Positions 55,058-64,000 of a DNA stretch of 64,000 bases are shown here, piece by piece (the first letter of the stretch is position 1; each line of letters opens with the position of its first letter). A program made the position numbers and the translations under genes. The notes below the pieces were generated by a model. That model was not told where the DNA came from, did no database searches, and saw only the letters and a list, made by a program, of their open reading frames with translations. The stretch is from Arenibacter latericius DSM 15913 (lineage in GTDB: Bacteria; Bacteroidota; Bacteroidia; Flavobacteriales; Flavobacteriaceae): positions 142,351 through 206,350 of the forward strand of contig NZ_AUKX01000002.1 of NCBI RefSeq assembly GCF_000424985.1, written 5' to 3'.

Positions 55058-57712
55058 CTATAGTACAAAACGGTATGTTGCTTTTAGTAGGAAAATATTT
55101 TTGGGTTTCTCTCCATTAAATATATTATCCTTTAATCCGTTAAAGAGTGAGTGTTGTGGGTCTCCGGTGCGAGATACGTCTTGTGACCACACTAAAAATA
55201 TCTCGGATCCAGGGATATATTCCCAGCGTAAAACTAAATTTGATCGAAATTGAATTACCGAGAAATTGGGATTAACGAAGGTGAAATCTACTGTTCCATC
55301 CATGTTAGAATCTACTGAATAGACATCCTCATTTAGAGTGACTTGGTTGTTTTGATAGGTGGTTACCCTATTTTCAAAAGACTTGGCCAAGGGATCTATT
55401 ATTTCCTTAAAATTAGAGTAACGACCATTAGAAATAAAGGGCTGCCCCCAATACTGAATAGATAGGTTTGGATTTATGGTATAATTTAATCTTAGGGACA
55501 TGCTCATGGTTTTCTGTTCTACTGTTCCGTTGAGGTAAGTGATGCCGTTGTTGGTAGTAATGTTATTAATATACTGTAAGTTGTTATTAACTGTGCTGTA
55601 TTCGGGAAAGGCAGAAATACGCAATGCATTTAAAGGTTGATAACTAATTCCAAATTCTATGCTATAGGATTTATTGGAATTGTCCAAAGCTTTACTCCCA
55701 TTTTGAAATATGGATAATTGAAGTTTTTTACGGCTATCTGTTTCTATCCCATTAGAAAAACTAATTTCTGGAGACAGTCGTAACCTTGGTCCCCCTCTTA
55801 ACGCAAAATTGGAGTATTGTATGGGGGAGTAATTGAATCCAACATTTGTAAACCAATTGTTCTTACAATTCTGCCAACTATTGGTATTAAATTGTAAAAG
55901 GTTATGATTGCCTCCAAAGTCCCAAACGCTCCAATGATTATAATTAATACCTACTTTTCTGAAGGTATTGTTTGGTTTTAGGGTTTGATATCCGATCCAG
56001 TTGTAATGCCTTAGGTCATCTGCCTGGCGCTGAAAGCCTACATTGTTAAGTTCTAACTCTGGGGATCTCCAGGTAAATCCGGTTTCAAATTTCCAATGCC
56101 CATTTCCTACCTTTCCTAATTGAATATTCCCTCCTGTTCCGCTCATGGAGGTTCTATTGGGGTTAAGGCTTAGGTGTTTTGCGCCAACTCTTTGAAACAA
56201 ATGAGTTATAGATTTCTGGGTTTTTATAATGGCGGTAGTATCTCCCCGTACATGGCTCCATAGTACGTTTCCTGCTACGTACCAGTTACGCTCATTCCAC
56301 TGATGTTTAAAATCGAACCCTCCAGAATAAGCAGATTTGTGTAGGAAGTTGAGGTCTTTACTTAAATTCTCTCTGTTAGTAGCAGTGAAAATGCCTCCTA
56401 TATAGCTATTACGGTCATTATAATCTTTTTGTAGTCGGCCTGCAAAATAGTTAGTCAACGGCTCTACTACCTCTCTTCTTCTCTCACCACTATTATCTAT
56501 TGTAGCATACTTTCGTGCGGTGGTACTTTCAAGAATACCGATAGACCATCCGTCTTTAGTTTTTCCGCTAAATTTTGCAGCACCTAGAATTGCGGTATTA
56601 TCAGGTTGATCTACAAATTCTCCTGCTTCGGTTTGTGGAAATCCTTGTGGACTTCTTCCTATTCTTCTAGAATAAAATACATTATCAAATCCAAAGGTGT
56701 TTCCTGCTTGGGATGGAGAGACTCGATAATCGAATATATTTTTATTCTCTACGAAAAATGGACGTTTTTCCTCAAAAAATATCTGGAATCCATCTAAAGC
56801 AATGGCCGATGGATCTGCCTCTACCTGCTCAAAGTCCGGATTTATAGTGAGGTCTAAAGTGAGATCATTAGTAATCCCGATTTTGGCATCTAGGCCTGCA
56901 GTAAATTTTTCATCTTGTCCCGTTAGAAACGGATTGGTTTGTTCTGCTTCATAAGTTTCTAGTTTAGTAATAGCGTATGGTTGAATTTCTAATTATTTTT
57001 GGGGTTCCAAATCACTTATGCCTTGGAGCAGGCCAAACTCACTTACAAATCCAGGGGTGTCTTGTGGAAGACGCTGCCATACGGATCGCTCCTCTTCCCT
57101 AAAAAGTCTGCGCATTAATTGTAGTCCCCAAGTTTGCTCCTTGGCCTTACCAAACTTAAGCTGACTTAAAGGTATTTTCATTTCTGCGGACCACCCCTCT
57201 AAATCTATATTGGTTTTAGTATACCAGATAGGATTCCAGCTCTCATCCTCATTTTCTCCATTATTAGATTCTAAGATATCTGCTTTAACCCCTGCTGCGG
57301 TGACCAAAAAACCGAAGGCGGTGCGTTTATCAAAATAACTGTCGATAAAAATAGCGATCCAACCCCCTTCAAAACCATCTCGTCTAGATAACCGCTTTTC
57401 TATTTTGTTGGGTTCACTGTCATAACAACGGATACCAACATAGAGGAAATTATTGTCATAGATAATTTTAAATTTGGTCTGATGATCTGGCTCGGTGTTC
57501 TCGTCTGGTCTTTGCTCCACAAAACCACCTTCCCAGGGTACTAAGGTCCAAACATCTTCATCCAAGTTTCCATCTACTTCCGGAGGAAGCATATCTCTTA
57601 TAGCCTGTGTGGTGTAGATCTTTTTTATAGGGTTTTTTTTTGTAGAGTCTTGAGCGTAGCAAATTACTTGTGTAAATAATAGGACACATAATGCTAAGTA
57701 GCTCGTTCTCAT
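55058..57712 (-). pseudogene. CBM9-like/DUF5916 protein, interrupted by one in-frame stop
   Basis: One continuous minus-strand frame of about 885 codons encodes an exported protein with an N-terminal carbohydrate-binding family 9-like domain (PPEVDGNLDEDVWTLVPW, NNFLYVGIRCYDSEP) and a long C-terminal DUF5916 barrel (TLDLTINPDFEQVEADPSAI, FFEEKRPFFVEN). The signal MRTSYLALCVLLFTQVICYA sets the start; an ATG at 57748 adds 12 residues. A single TAA at 56993-56995 splits it: the protein reads DLEPQK, stop, LEIQPYAITKLET in the same frame, where relatives usually have a Gln-like residue, so a CAA-to-TAA change is likely. No frameshift is seen. The N-terminal piece alone (about 240 residues) could still be made. 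Confidence 0.8.
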
Positions 57713-58102
57713 AAAATTAATTTTTAGTGGATATTTAAAAGACGACATAAGCCACCGCGCGTTACAACGTTATTGGATTATTTAAGATTTTTTTTAACAC
57801 ATAGGGTGAGCTGACTTTGATCTGCTGATATTGAATGGGTTATGTTAAGTGTTTTTAGGATGGAATAGGACTTAACTTTGTTAAGGAGAGATAATTCTTT
57901 AGGTATCGTTTGTCTCAATATATTGTGCTAAAAAAGCAAGAGGAGATGTGCTTTTATAATTTTATTGCCGAATCAAACCGATTTAATCCTTAAACAGGAG
58001 CCTGGTTTAGATGCCTATTTAGAGTGATTTTATTTAGTAGGGGTAGATCTAATTTGTTCTATTAGTTGTGAAATTGGTTATTAGCGGTTTTTGAAGAGGG
58101 TG
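57713..58102. other. intergenic gap with no recognised gene
   Basis: AT-rich, with no coding frame, terminator or well-formed promoter on either strand that I can support. Confidence 0.45.
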
Positions 58103-58252
58103 TTAGTTACAACCGCAATCTCCATTGCCACAACCTTTAGAATTCCCTTTCTTACCTACAAATAGGGATTTTGGCAAAAGGAATTTCTTAACGAGATAGC
58201 CTACCGCTATGGCAACTGTGATATAGACCAATATGTCTTGAAGAATACTCAT
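58103..58252 (-). CDS. FeoB-associated Cys-rich membrane peptide
   Basis: 49 residues: one membrane helix (ILVYITVAIAVGYLVKKFL), a basic linker and a Cys-rich tail GCGNGDCGCN. It matches the small FeoB-associated Cys-rich family that accompanies ferrous iron transporters. It lies 144 bases downstream of feoB on the same strand. Probable role: metal handling or a FeoC-like partner at the cytoplasmic face. Confidence 0.85.
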   Translation of the reverse strand: MSILQDILVYITVAIAVGYLVKKFLLPKSLFVGKKGNSKGCGNGDCGCN

Positions 58253-58396
58253 GGTAATTAGTTTAAATTATGATGAAGGTCTATTGTCTAATTTCCCAAC
58301 GCCTTAACATCACTGCTACTAGTTCTTTTTAAATAGAGCTCTTTGCTATTATTTTATCAAAAACAATACCATTTTCGAGTTAAAAAATGGAGTTCT

Positions 58397-60634
58397 TTAT
58401 TTTAAAATTTGATAGGCTATTAATGCTACAATATAAGCAAAAAGGCTCATGAATACCAATTGTGCTGCCGGCCACTTCCAAGTGTTAGTCTCTCTTTTTA
58501 CAATTGCTAACGTACTCATGCACTGCATTGCAAATGCGTAAAACAGTAAGAGTGAAATTCCGGATGCCAAATTAAATAAGGGCTTCTTAGTGACCGGATC
58601 TATTTCTGCGGCCATCCTATTTTTAATGGTATCCTCCTCATCACTGCCCACGCTATAAATGGTGGCCAAAGTGCCTACAAATACCTCACGCGCTGCAAAG
58701 GAGGTTAGTACGGCTATACCAATTTTCCAATCGTAACCCAACGGATGTACAATAGGGGCAATTGCTTTCCCGGCAATACCCATATAAGAGTTTTCTAGCT
58801 TATAGCTTGCTATTTCCTGGTTTACCGCCTTTTGGCGTAATATTATTTCTTTGGCCTTTAGTGAATCGGCGATGGCTTCTTTATCGAAAATAGCACCGTT
58901 CCTAGCAATACTATCGTGCAGGGTTTCTTTATAGGAGTTTAGGCTACTCCTAATAGCTTCCACATTAAAGTTTGTAAACCCTTCCTTCTCTATTTTTTGT
59001 TTAACAATGGTCTCCGCATTGTAGAAATCATCAGAATACCCATTAGACCCTAAAAACCAGAGGATAATGGAAATGGCCAAGATAATTTTACCCGCTCCTA
59101 TTACAAAGCTTTTTGTTTTTTCTAAGACCGTGTAAGCTACATTTTTAAGAAGGGGAAGCTTATAGTTAGGCATCTCCATTACAAAAAATGTCTTGGTCTT
59201 TATTTTCATGATTTTATTTAGAATCATGGCCGAAAATATGGCGGCACCAAAGCCAATTAAATAGAGGAGCATTAGGGTAAGCGCTTTATAGCTGAAGCCT
59301 AAGAAATTCCCATCTGGTATTACCAAAGCGATAATTATCAGATAAACCGGTAAACGTGCAGAACAGGTGGTGAAAGGAGTTACCAAGATGGTAATTAATC
59401 GTTCTTTCCAATTTTCAATGGTTCTAGTAGCCATAATGGCGGGGATAGCACAGGCGGTACCAGAAATTAACGGTACCACACTTTTACCACTAAGACCAAA
59501 GGGACGCATTAATCGGTCCATTAAAAATACAACTCTACTCATATAGCCAGATTCTTCTAACAGTGAGATAAAGAGGAATAAGAAGGCGATTTGTGGTATA
59601 AAAATAACCACGCCACCAATACCTGCAAGAATACCTTCAGCAATTAAATCGGTAAATCCCCCTGGAGGGAGGGTGTTTTTAATCCATTCGCTACCAGAGG
59701 CAAATAGCTCATCTATAAAATCCATTGGGTAGCTACTCCAATCATAGATAGCTTGGAAAATAGTAAGAAGGATGACGAAAAATATCAGGTATCCAAAAAC
59801 CTTGTGAGTTAGTATTTTGTCTAGCGTGGCTCTTAATCCCTTGGCAGCATTTAAATCTACTTTATAGGCTTGCTTTAAGATGCCATTAATAAACTGGTAC
59901 CTTAAAATGGTTTCCTTTTGCTGTAGGCGCTTAAGTTCAGATTTAGATTTTGTTTTAAAAGAAGCCGGGATTTCAATCGGATTTTTCTCTATGGGCATAA
60001 AGTTGACATCCTGAGTGATTACCAACCATAATTTATATAGATCTTCATTGGGGAAAGTGCTCTTCAGCTTATCAAAATATTCTGGAGCAATAACGGTGGT
60101 GTTTATGTTTGGCTCAACAGAGAGGTTTTTATAATCAGCTATCAACTCTTTCACCCTGTCTATGCCGGTACCTTTTCTAGTACTTACTAAAGCTATCTTG
60201 GTGTTTAGTTTTTCCTCTAATAAGTCAATATCTAGTGATATCCCTTTTCTGACCATTCTATCGGCCATATTAATCACTAGAATTGCCGGAATTTTTAAAT
60301 CCTTGATTTGAGTAAATAGGAGTAAATTCCGTTTTAAATTCTCTACATCGCTAATAACTACGGCAACATCGGGAAAATCTTTGTCATTTTTGTTCAGCAG
60401 CAGCTCTACTACAACACTCTCATCCAAAGAAGTGGTGTTAAGGCTATAGGTTCCAGGTAGGTCTAAAATATGTGCTTTTACGCCTCTTGGGAGCTTACAG
60501 ATACCTTCTTTTTTTTCTACCGTAATACCAGGATAATTCCCTACCTTTTGTTTTAATCCTGTAAGTTGATTAAAAACAGAGGTTTTACCAGTATTGGGGT
60601 TGCCTATTAGGGCTACCTTTATCTGTTTGCTCAT
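58397..60634 (-). CDS. feoB: ferrous iron transport protein B
   Basis: GTP-gated Fe2+ importer in the inner membrane, 745 residues. The N-terminal G domain has G1 GNPNTGKTS at about 11-19, G3 DLPGTY, G4 VINMADRM and a G5-like VSTRKGTG. The membrane part holds two Gate motifs (LISGTACAIPAIMATRTIEN, ITILVTPFTTCSARLPVYLI), with the paired Cys residues of the family. A periplasm-facing insertion of charged residues lies near 545-610. The start overlaps feoA by 4 bases. Confidence 0.97.
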   Translation of the reverse strand: MSKQIKVALIGNPNTGKTSVFNQLTGLKQKVGNYPGITVEKKEGICKLPRGVKAHILDLPGTYSLNTTSLDESVVVELLLNKNDKDFPDVAVVISDVENLKRNLLLFTQIKDLKIPAILVINMADRMVRKGISLDIDLLEEKLNTKIALVSTRKGTGIDRVKELIADYKNLSVEPNINTTVIAPEYFDKLKSTFPNEDLYKLWLVITQDVNFMPIEKNPIEIPASFKTKSKSELKRLQQKETILRYQFINGILKQAYKVDLNAAKGLRATLDKILTHKVFGYLIFFVILLTIFQAIYDWSSYPMDFIDELFASGSEWIKNTLPPGGFTDLIAEGILAGIGGVVIFIPQIAFLFLFISLLEESGYMSRVVFLMDRLMRPFGLSGKSVVPLISGTACAIPAIMATRTIENWKERLITILVTPFTTCSARLPVYLIIIALVIPDGNFLGFSYKALTLMLLYLIGFGAAIFSAMILNKIMKIKTKTFFVMEMPNYKLPLLKNVAYTVLEKTKSFVIGAGKIILAISIILWFLGSNGYSDDFYNAETIVKQKIEKEGFTNFNVEAIRSSLNSYKETLHDSIARNGAIFDKEAIADSLKAKEIILRQKAVNQEIASYKLENSYMGIAGKAIAPIVHPLGYDWKIGIAVLTSFAAREVFVGTLATIYSVGSDEEDTIKNRMAAEIDPVTKKPLFNLASGISLLLFYAFAMQCMSTLAIVKRETNTWKWPAAQLVFMSLFAYIVALIAYQILK

Positions 60635-60873
60635 AGGGGAGAGTCTTCAATAATTTCTAATTCTATTAGGCTGGCGACGGAACGTCTTATGGCGATATGC
60701 GTGCCATTACAATTTATATAGATAGGGTCTTTTAAAGGAGCTACTTGTATTAACTCTATCTCATTGCCTGGTAAGCATCCCATTTCCATGAGTTTAACAG
60801 GGAGAACACCATCTGCAAATTCTTTGATGATTCCCTTTTGCCCGCGCTTTAATTGTGCTACTGTGGTAGTCAA
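60631..60873 (-). CDS. feoA: ferrous iron transport protein A
   Basis: 80-residue SH3-like protein needed for FeoB function. The core reads LKRGQKGIIKEFADGVLPVK, LMEMGCLPGNEIELIQVAPL and THIAIRRSVASLIELE. It is the first gene of feoAB. It probably responds to iron, but no Fur box was recognised. Confidence 0.95.
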   Translation of the reverse strand: MTTTVAQLKRGQKGIIKEFADGVLPVKLMEMGCLPGNEIELIQVAPLKDPIYINCNGTHIAIRRSVASLIELEIIEDSPL

Positions 60874-60902
60874 TTTTTATTTAGATTGAATTTAAGTAAG
60901 CA

Positions 60903-60910
60903 CAAAAGTA
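60903..60910 (-). promoter_or_regulatory. likely -7 element of feoAB
   Basis: TACTTTTG on the minus strand matches TAnnTTTG, 29 bases before the feoA start. A matching TTG at -33 is not obvious, so an activator may be involved. Confidence 0.5.
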
Positions 60911-61070
60911 GAATAAAAAAATTAAAAGTTTAGTGGGTCTACCAAGAAATACGCATAGGAATGATGTTTTGTATTCTACTTCCTATAAATACTGCAATAA
61001 TGTTTAGGTCCGTATGGGTTAATAGGACAAGGCTGAATCTATGAGGATGAAAACTGTCTAATACTTTAGA

Positions 61071-61751
61071 TTATTCTTCTTCGGCATAGCTTGCTTTTAA
61101 GATTTCTAGGTCGCTCATTAACTTTTCCATATCCTCTGAGTTTGTACCATCATAGAAACCTCTTATCCGCTTGGACTTATCTACTAATATAAAATTTTCG
61201 GTATGGATCATATCAAAAGGACCCCCGTCTCCATCAGTTTTTACTGCCAAATACGATTTTCTTGCTAGTTCGTAGATTTGTTTTTTATCACCGGTAACCA
61301 AATTCCATTTATGGTCTAACACCCCTTGTTCTTCTGCATATTTTTTTAGTTGGGGAACAGAATCAATGTCAGGCGTAACCGAGTGTGAAAGTAACATAAC
61401 CTCATCATCATCCTTAATTTTACTTTGAATATCGGCCATATTCTTGGTCATAATCGGACATATGGTAGGGCAGGTAGTAAAGAAAAAATCGGCCACATAA
61501 ATTTTGTCTTCATAATTCTTCTGAGTTACCAATTCTCCATTTTGATTGGTGAGGGCAAAATCGGCAATAGTGTGATATTTTTTTATATGTTGCATGGTGC
61601 TATCTACTAACTCAAAATTTACCATAGCGGGTTGGTAAATGGGAAGTAATTCTTTCGGCTTCACCGCATCCATGAATAAGTAGATAATAATGGAGGAAAT
61701 TATAAAAAGGGCAATGCCTGTATATTTTAGTTTGCTAAAAAATTTGCGCAT
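61071..61751 (-). CDS. SCO1/SenC-family copper chaperone-like protein
   Basis: 226-residue thioredoxin-fold protein anchored by one N-terminal helix (TGIALFIISSIIIYLFM). The Cu-binding CxxxC is Cys94 and Cys98 (TTCPTICPIM), and the third ligand is the His of DMIHTENFILVDK. YVADFFFTTCPTICPI and SHSVTPDIDSVPQLKKYA are family segments. It probably helps build the CuA centre of cytochrome oxidase. It has its own promoter and no cox neighbour in view. Confidence 0.94.
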   Translation of the reverse strand: MRKFFSKLKYTGIALFIISSIIIYLFMDAVKPKELLPIYQPAMVNFELVDSTMQHIKKYHTIADFALTNQNGELVTQKNYEDKIYVADFFFTTCPTICPIMTKNMADIQSKIKDDDEVMLLSHSVTPDIDSVPQLKKYAEEQGVLDHKWNLVTGDKKQIYELARKSYLAVKTDGDGGPFDMIHTENFILVDKSKRIRGFYDGTNSEDMEKLMSDLEILKASYAEEE

Positions 61752-61761
61752 CTTTTTTCAG

Positions 61762-61792
61762 CAAAGGTACTTCAGTTAGGTCTATTTTTCAA
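61762..61792 (-). promoter_or_regulatory. promoter of the SCO gene
   Basis: On the minus strand TTG (61790-61792) and TACCTTTG (61762-61769) are 20 bases apart, a good match to the Bacteroidetes consensus. Confidence 0.65.
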
Positions 61793-61876
61793 GGTATCTA
61801 GGGTAGTTTCATGCCAAATGTTTCTTAAAACAGATAGGCCAACAATAGTTTCTTTTTTTAAGAACCGTTAAAAATG

Positions 61877-61884
61877 TACTTTTG
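61877..61884 (+). promoter_or_regulatory. likely -7 element of rseP
   Basis: TACTTTTG fits TAnnTTTG 28 bases before the start codon. No clean TTG lies about 19 bases upstream. Confidence 0.45.
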
Positions 61885-61912
61885 TTCGTTTTTAAAGATT
61901 AAACCTTAGTTA

Positions 61913-63229
61913 ATGACAACAGCAATTCAAATAATACAGTTTTTATTAATCATCTCAATTTTGGTGATACTTCACGAACTGGGTCACTTTTTACCGGCCA
62001 AATATTTTAAAACCAAAGTAGAAAAGTTCTACTTGTTTTTTGATGTAAAATTTTCCCTGTTTAAGAAAAAAATAGGAGAAACCGAATATGGGATAGGGTG
62101 GTTGCCCCTGGGTGGTTATGTAAAGATTGCCGGGATGATAGATGAGAGCATGGACAAGGAGCAATTAAAGCAAGAGCCGCAACCATGGGAGTTTAGAAGT
62201 AAGCCGGCATGGCAGCGTTTAATAATAATGACAGGAGGTGTAATTGTAAACTTCCTATTGGCTTGGGTAATTTATACGATGTTGTTATTTAACAATGGAG
62301 ATACCTATATTCCGTCCGATAATTTAAAGTATGGCATTCTTGTAGATTCTATAGGGGAGCAATTAGGTCTACGTACCGGGGATCAGATATTAAAGGTAGA
62401 CGATAAGCAAACCAAAAAATTTAACGAAGCTCGTTTAGATCTTATCTTAGGGGATGAAGTGACCGTAAGGCGTGATGGAAAGGAAATTACCGTACCCTTG
62501 TCCGATAAGGGAAAGGAAACGCTGTTTGCTACCCAGGGTATGAATTTTATTGGCTATAGGTCTAAAGCTATCATTGCTAAAGTACAGCCAGGTTCTGTTG
62601 CTGAGGCAGCAGGGTTGTTACCAGGGGACAAGATTGTAGGCGTAAATGGAGAGGAGACCCAGTTTTTTGATGAATTGACCGCAAAAATTAAATCTAGCGT
62701 TAGTGAAAAGTTAGATATTACTGTTTTAAGGGATGGGAGAACCGAGCATTTGGATCTTGTAGTTCCGGAAGAAGGGGTCATTGGAATTTTATTGGACGTT
62801 ACAGATCTTAGTGTTACTGATGAGTATAGTTTCCTAGAGGCTATCCCCGCAGGTTATACAAGAACTATACAGGTGCTTACGGATCAGATTAGACAGTTTA
62901 AGGTAATTTTTAATACCGAAACAGGAGCTTACAAACAAGTAAAGGGTCCTATCGGGATTGTAGAAATGATGCCTGCAGTTTGGGACTGGACTTTCTTCTG
63001 GAGTTTTATGGCGATGTTCTCTGTGTGGTTAGCATTTTTAAATATTTTACCGATTCCAGCGTTGGATGGAGGACACGTAATGTTTTTGTTGTATGAGATG
63101 ATTTCTGGAAGAAAACCTAGTGAAAAAGTGCTAGAAACAGGTCAAATAATTGGTTTTGTGTTGCTTATGGGGCTAATGTTATTGGTGTTTGGTAATGATA
63201 TTTGGAATATTATAAAGCGCTTCATCTAG
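61913..63229 (+). CDS. rseP: RIP metalloprotease RseP (site-2 protease)
   Basis: Intramembrane zinc protease, 438 residues, cleaving anti-sigma factors and signal-peptide remnants. The zinc motif HELGH lies at 21-25 in the first helix (ILVILHELGHFLPAKYF). The second catalytic motif is in NILPIPALDGGHVMFLLYE near the C-terminus, supplying the Asp ligand. Between them are the family's GIGWLPLGGYVKIAGMIDES and at least one PDZ domain (AKVQPGSVAEAAGLLPGDKI). The length and number of membrane segments are normal. tRNA-Asn follows. Confidence 0.95.
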   Translation: MTTAIQIIQFLLIISILVILHELGHFLPAKYFKTKVEKFYLFFDVKFSLFKKKIGETEYGIGWLPLGGYVKIAGMIDESMDKEQLKQEPQPWEFRSKPAWQRLIIMTGGVIVNFLLAWVIYTMLLFNNGDTYIPSDNLKYGILVDSIGEQLGLRTGDQILKVDDKQTKKFNEARLDLILGDEVTVRRDGKEITVPLSDKGKETLFATQGMNFIGYRSKAIIAKVQPGSVAEAAGLLPGDKIVGVNGEETQFFDELTAKIKSSVSEKLDITVLRDGRTEHLDLVVPEEGVIGILLDVTDLSVTDEYSFLEAIPAGYTRTIQVLTDQIRQFKVIFNTETGAYKQVKGPIGIVEMMPAVWDWTFFWSFMAMFSVWLAFLNILPIPALDGGHVMFLLYEMISGRKPSEKVLETGQIIGFVLLMGLMLLVFGNDIWNIIKRFI

Positions 63230-63276
63230 AGGGTGAAATATTTTCTAAAAAAAAATGCAGAAAATTTTCATTTTTG

Positions 63277-63307
63277 TTTGGTGTATTTGAAAAATCATCT
63301 ATATTTG
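63277..63307 (+). promoter_or_regulatory. promoter of tRNA-Asn
   Basis: TTTG at 63277-63280 and TATATTTG at 63300-63307 with a 19-base spacer exactly match the Bacteroidetes housekeeping promoter. Confidence 0.8.
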
Positions 63308-63333
63308 CACCCGCTAAGGCAATAGAATAACAC

Positions 63334-63407
63334 TCCTCCTTAGCTCAGTTGGTTAGAGCATCTGACTGTTAATCAGAGGGTCCTTGGTTCGAGCCCAAGA
63401 GGGGGAG
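63334..63407 (+). tRNA. tRNA-Asn (GTT)
   Basis: A 74-base cloverleaf. The acceptor TCCTCCT pairs with AGGGGGA (one T-G pair), the D arm is AGCTCAGTTGGTTAGAGC, the anticodon stem is TCTGA/TCAGA with GTT at 63368-63370, and the T arm is CTTGGTTCGAGCCCAAG. The discriminator base is G and CCA is not encoded. Confidence 0.97.
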
Positions 63408-63418
63408 CTTCTAAATCA

Positions 63419-63450
63419 GGCAGTTACATGAAAATGTAGCTGCCTTTTTT
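63419..63450 (+). terminator. terminator of tRNA-Asn
   Basis: GGCAGTTACAT and ATGTAGCTGCC form an 11-bp stem with one mismatch around GAAA, followed by six Ts, 12 bases after the tRNA. Confidence 0.88.
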
Positions 63451-63456
63451 GTTTAG

Positions 63457-63477
63457 TTGCGTGCTTTTTGCGTGCTT
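63457..63477 (+). repeat. tandem repeat behind tRNA-Asn
   Basis: TTGCGTGCTTT occurs twice back to back just downstream of the tRNA terminator. tRNA 3' flanks are common integration sites, so this may be a trace of an attachment site. Confidence 0.5.
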
Positions 63478-63698
63478 TTTTGAGATTGTGACCTAATGTT
63501 GAGTTTGTGGAAAATTTGTCGTCAATCCATATAGGTAGATACATATCTTGTCGAGGTGTTGTAGATCAACTACATTTTTGAGATTTACTCCCCTTTAAGT
63601 ATTTACAACAAGTAAATCGAAAAATAAACTAGGTATCACGTTCTCCAGATAAGGCTATTTGTTTGTAAACCTAATTATGTTCAATGCTTCAAACATAT

Positions 63699-63989
63699 TT
63701 ATTTTTGAGAAGCGTCCATATAATCCTGCCAGATTACCAAAATATATTTATCTTTTCCATTATGCCTTTTTTTTAAGAAACCGTATTCATAAACAAAGAG
63801 ATAAACATCTCCCTTTTGGTTTTTCCAGTAATGGGTGAAAAATGTTGGATCAAATCCTTCTTCCATCAGTACTGTTTTTCTAATGGTGGTGTATCCAGAC
63901 CTATTGTATTTCTTTAACAGTTTTCGATTTATTTTAAGGTGCCTGTCTACCTTAAAATAAAATGTCTCATTTTTTTTGACGCTGTTCAT
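63699..63989 (-). CDS. hypothetical protein, 96 residues
   Basis: Not recognised. The sequence is rich in Lys, Tyr and Phe with no signal peptide or membrane segment: NETFYFKVDRHLKINRKLLK, FDPTFFTHYWKNQKGDVYLF and KDKYILVIWQDYMDASQK. The pattern of short beta-strands suggests a small compact domain. It begins 11 bases from the window edge, so its upstream context is unseen. Composition and codon use are ordinary for this genome and no larger overlapping frame competes, so I judge it a real gene. Confidence 0.6.
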   Translation of the reverse strand: MNSVKKNETFYFKVDRHLKINRKLLKKYNRSGYTTIRKTVLMEEGFDPTFFTHYWKNQKGDVYLFVYEYGFLKKRHNGKDKYILVIWQDYMDASQK

Positions 63990-64000
63990 ATTGATTAATA

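Larger units (their letters stand above)
63408..63698. other. gap after tRNA-Asn with terminator and tandem repeat
   Basis: It contains the terminator at 63419-63450 and a direct repeat TTGCGTGCTTT at 63457-63477. The remainder has no coding frame I can support. Confidence 0.5.

Noticed and set aside
56993..56995. Selenocysteine or other programmed recoding at the TAA
   Set aside because: Selenocysteine uses TGA, and no slippery site or downstream structure was evident; simple nonsense mutation is the plainer reading.

Overview
The window reads as chromosome of a low-GC marine Bacteroidetes bacterium, most likely a Flavobacteriaceae member. The evidence is: SusC/SusD and other TonB-dependent receptors, lipoproteins with a Bacteroidetes-type lipobox, promoters of the TTG-(about 19 bp)-TAnnTTTG type instead of sigma70 boxes, almost no Shine-Dalgarno sequences, a split atpDC locus, and carotenoid, sulfatase and ASPIC/FG-GAP genes. 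No species can be named from the sequence alone.

Layout. 1-4.4 kb: a TonB-dependent receptor cut by the window edge, followed by a GDSL-type lipoprotein. 4.4-6.4 kb: atpD-atpC. 6.5-10.3 kb: two glycosyltransferase-type proteins and an erythromycin-esterase-family protein. 10.9-19.6 kb: a SusC-SusD pair and a large FG-GAP/ASPIC lipoprotein, probably one outer-membrane uptake locus. 19.7-24.1 kb is an accessory patch: an IS481-type element abuts a SIR2 gene whose C-terminal part reads as the MID domain and first PIWI strands of a prokaryotic Argonaute and then stops. Upstream of it lie GC-richer inverted-repeat elements. 24.1-32.1 kb: a small membrane peptide gene, a small outer-membrane protein, PEP carboxylase, and a six-PAS histidine kinase with its response regulator. 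32.3-33.8 kb: an arylsulfatase.

33.9-40.6 kb: a tetR-tolC-adaptor-RND efflux operon, with an inverted repeat in the tetR promoter. 40.7-46.3 kb: a polyprenyl diphosphate synthase, a very large sugar-dehydrogenase/HEAT/cytochrome c lipoprotein, and lycopene cyclase. 46.6-51.4 kb: a DtxR/MntR regulator and its metal ABC transporter, in which both permeases carry extra C-terminal winged-helix-like tails. 51.5-55.0 kb: an S9 peptidase and small proteins around a hairpin-rich tandem repeat. 55.1-57.7 kb: a CBM9-like/DUF5916 gene interrupted by one in-frame TAA. 58.1-60.9 kb: feoA-feoB and a FeoB-associated Cys-rich peptide. 61-63.2 kb: a SCO protein and RseP. 63.3-64 kb: tRNA-Asn, a tandem repeat and a hypothetical gene.

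Functionally, most of the window is envelope biology: outer-membrane uptake, efflux, manganese/zinc and ferrous iron import, and sigma-E-type proteolysis. The most notable item is the SIR2-Argonaute fusion remnant at 21.0-23.4 kb. It looks like a short-Argonaute/SIR2 (SPARSA-like) defence gene made single-chain and then truncated beside an insertion sequence.
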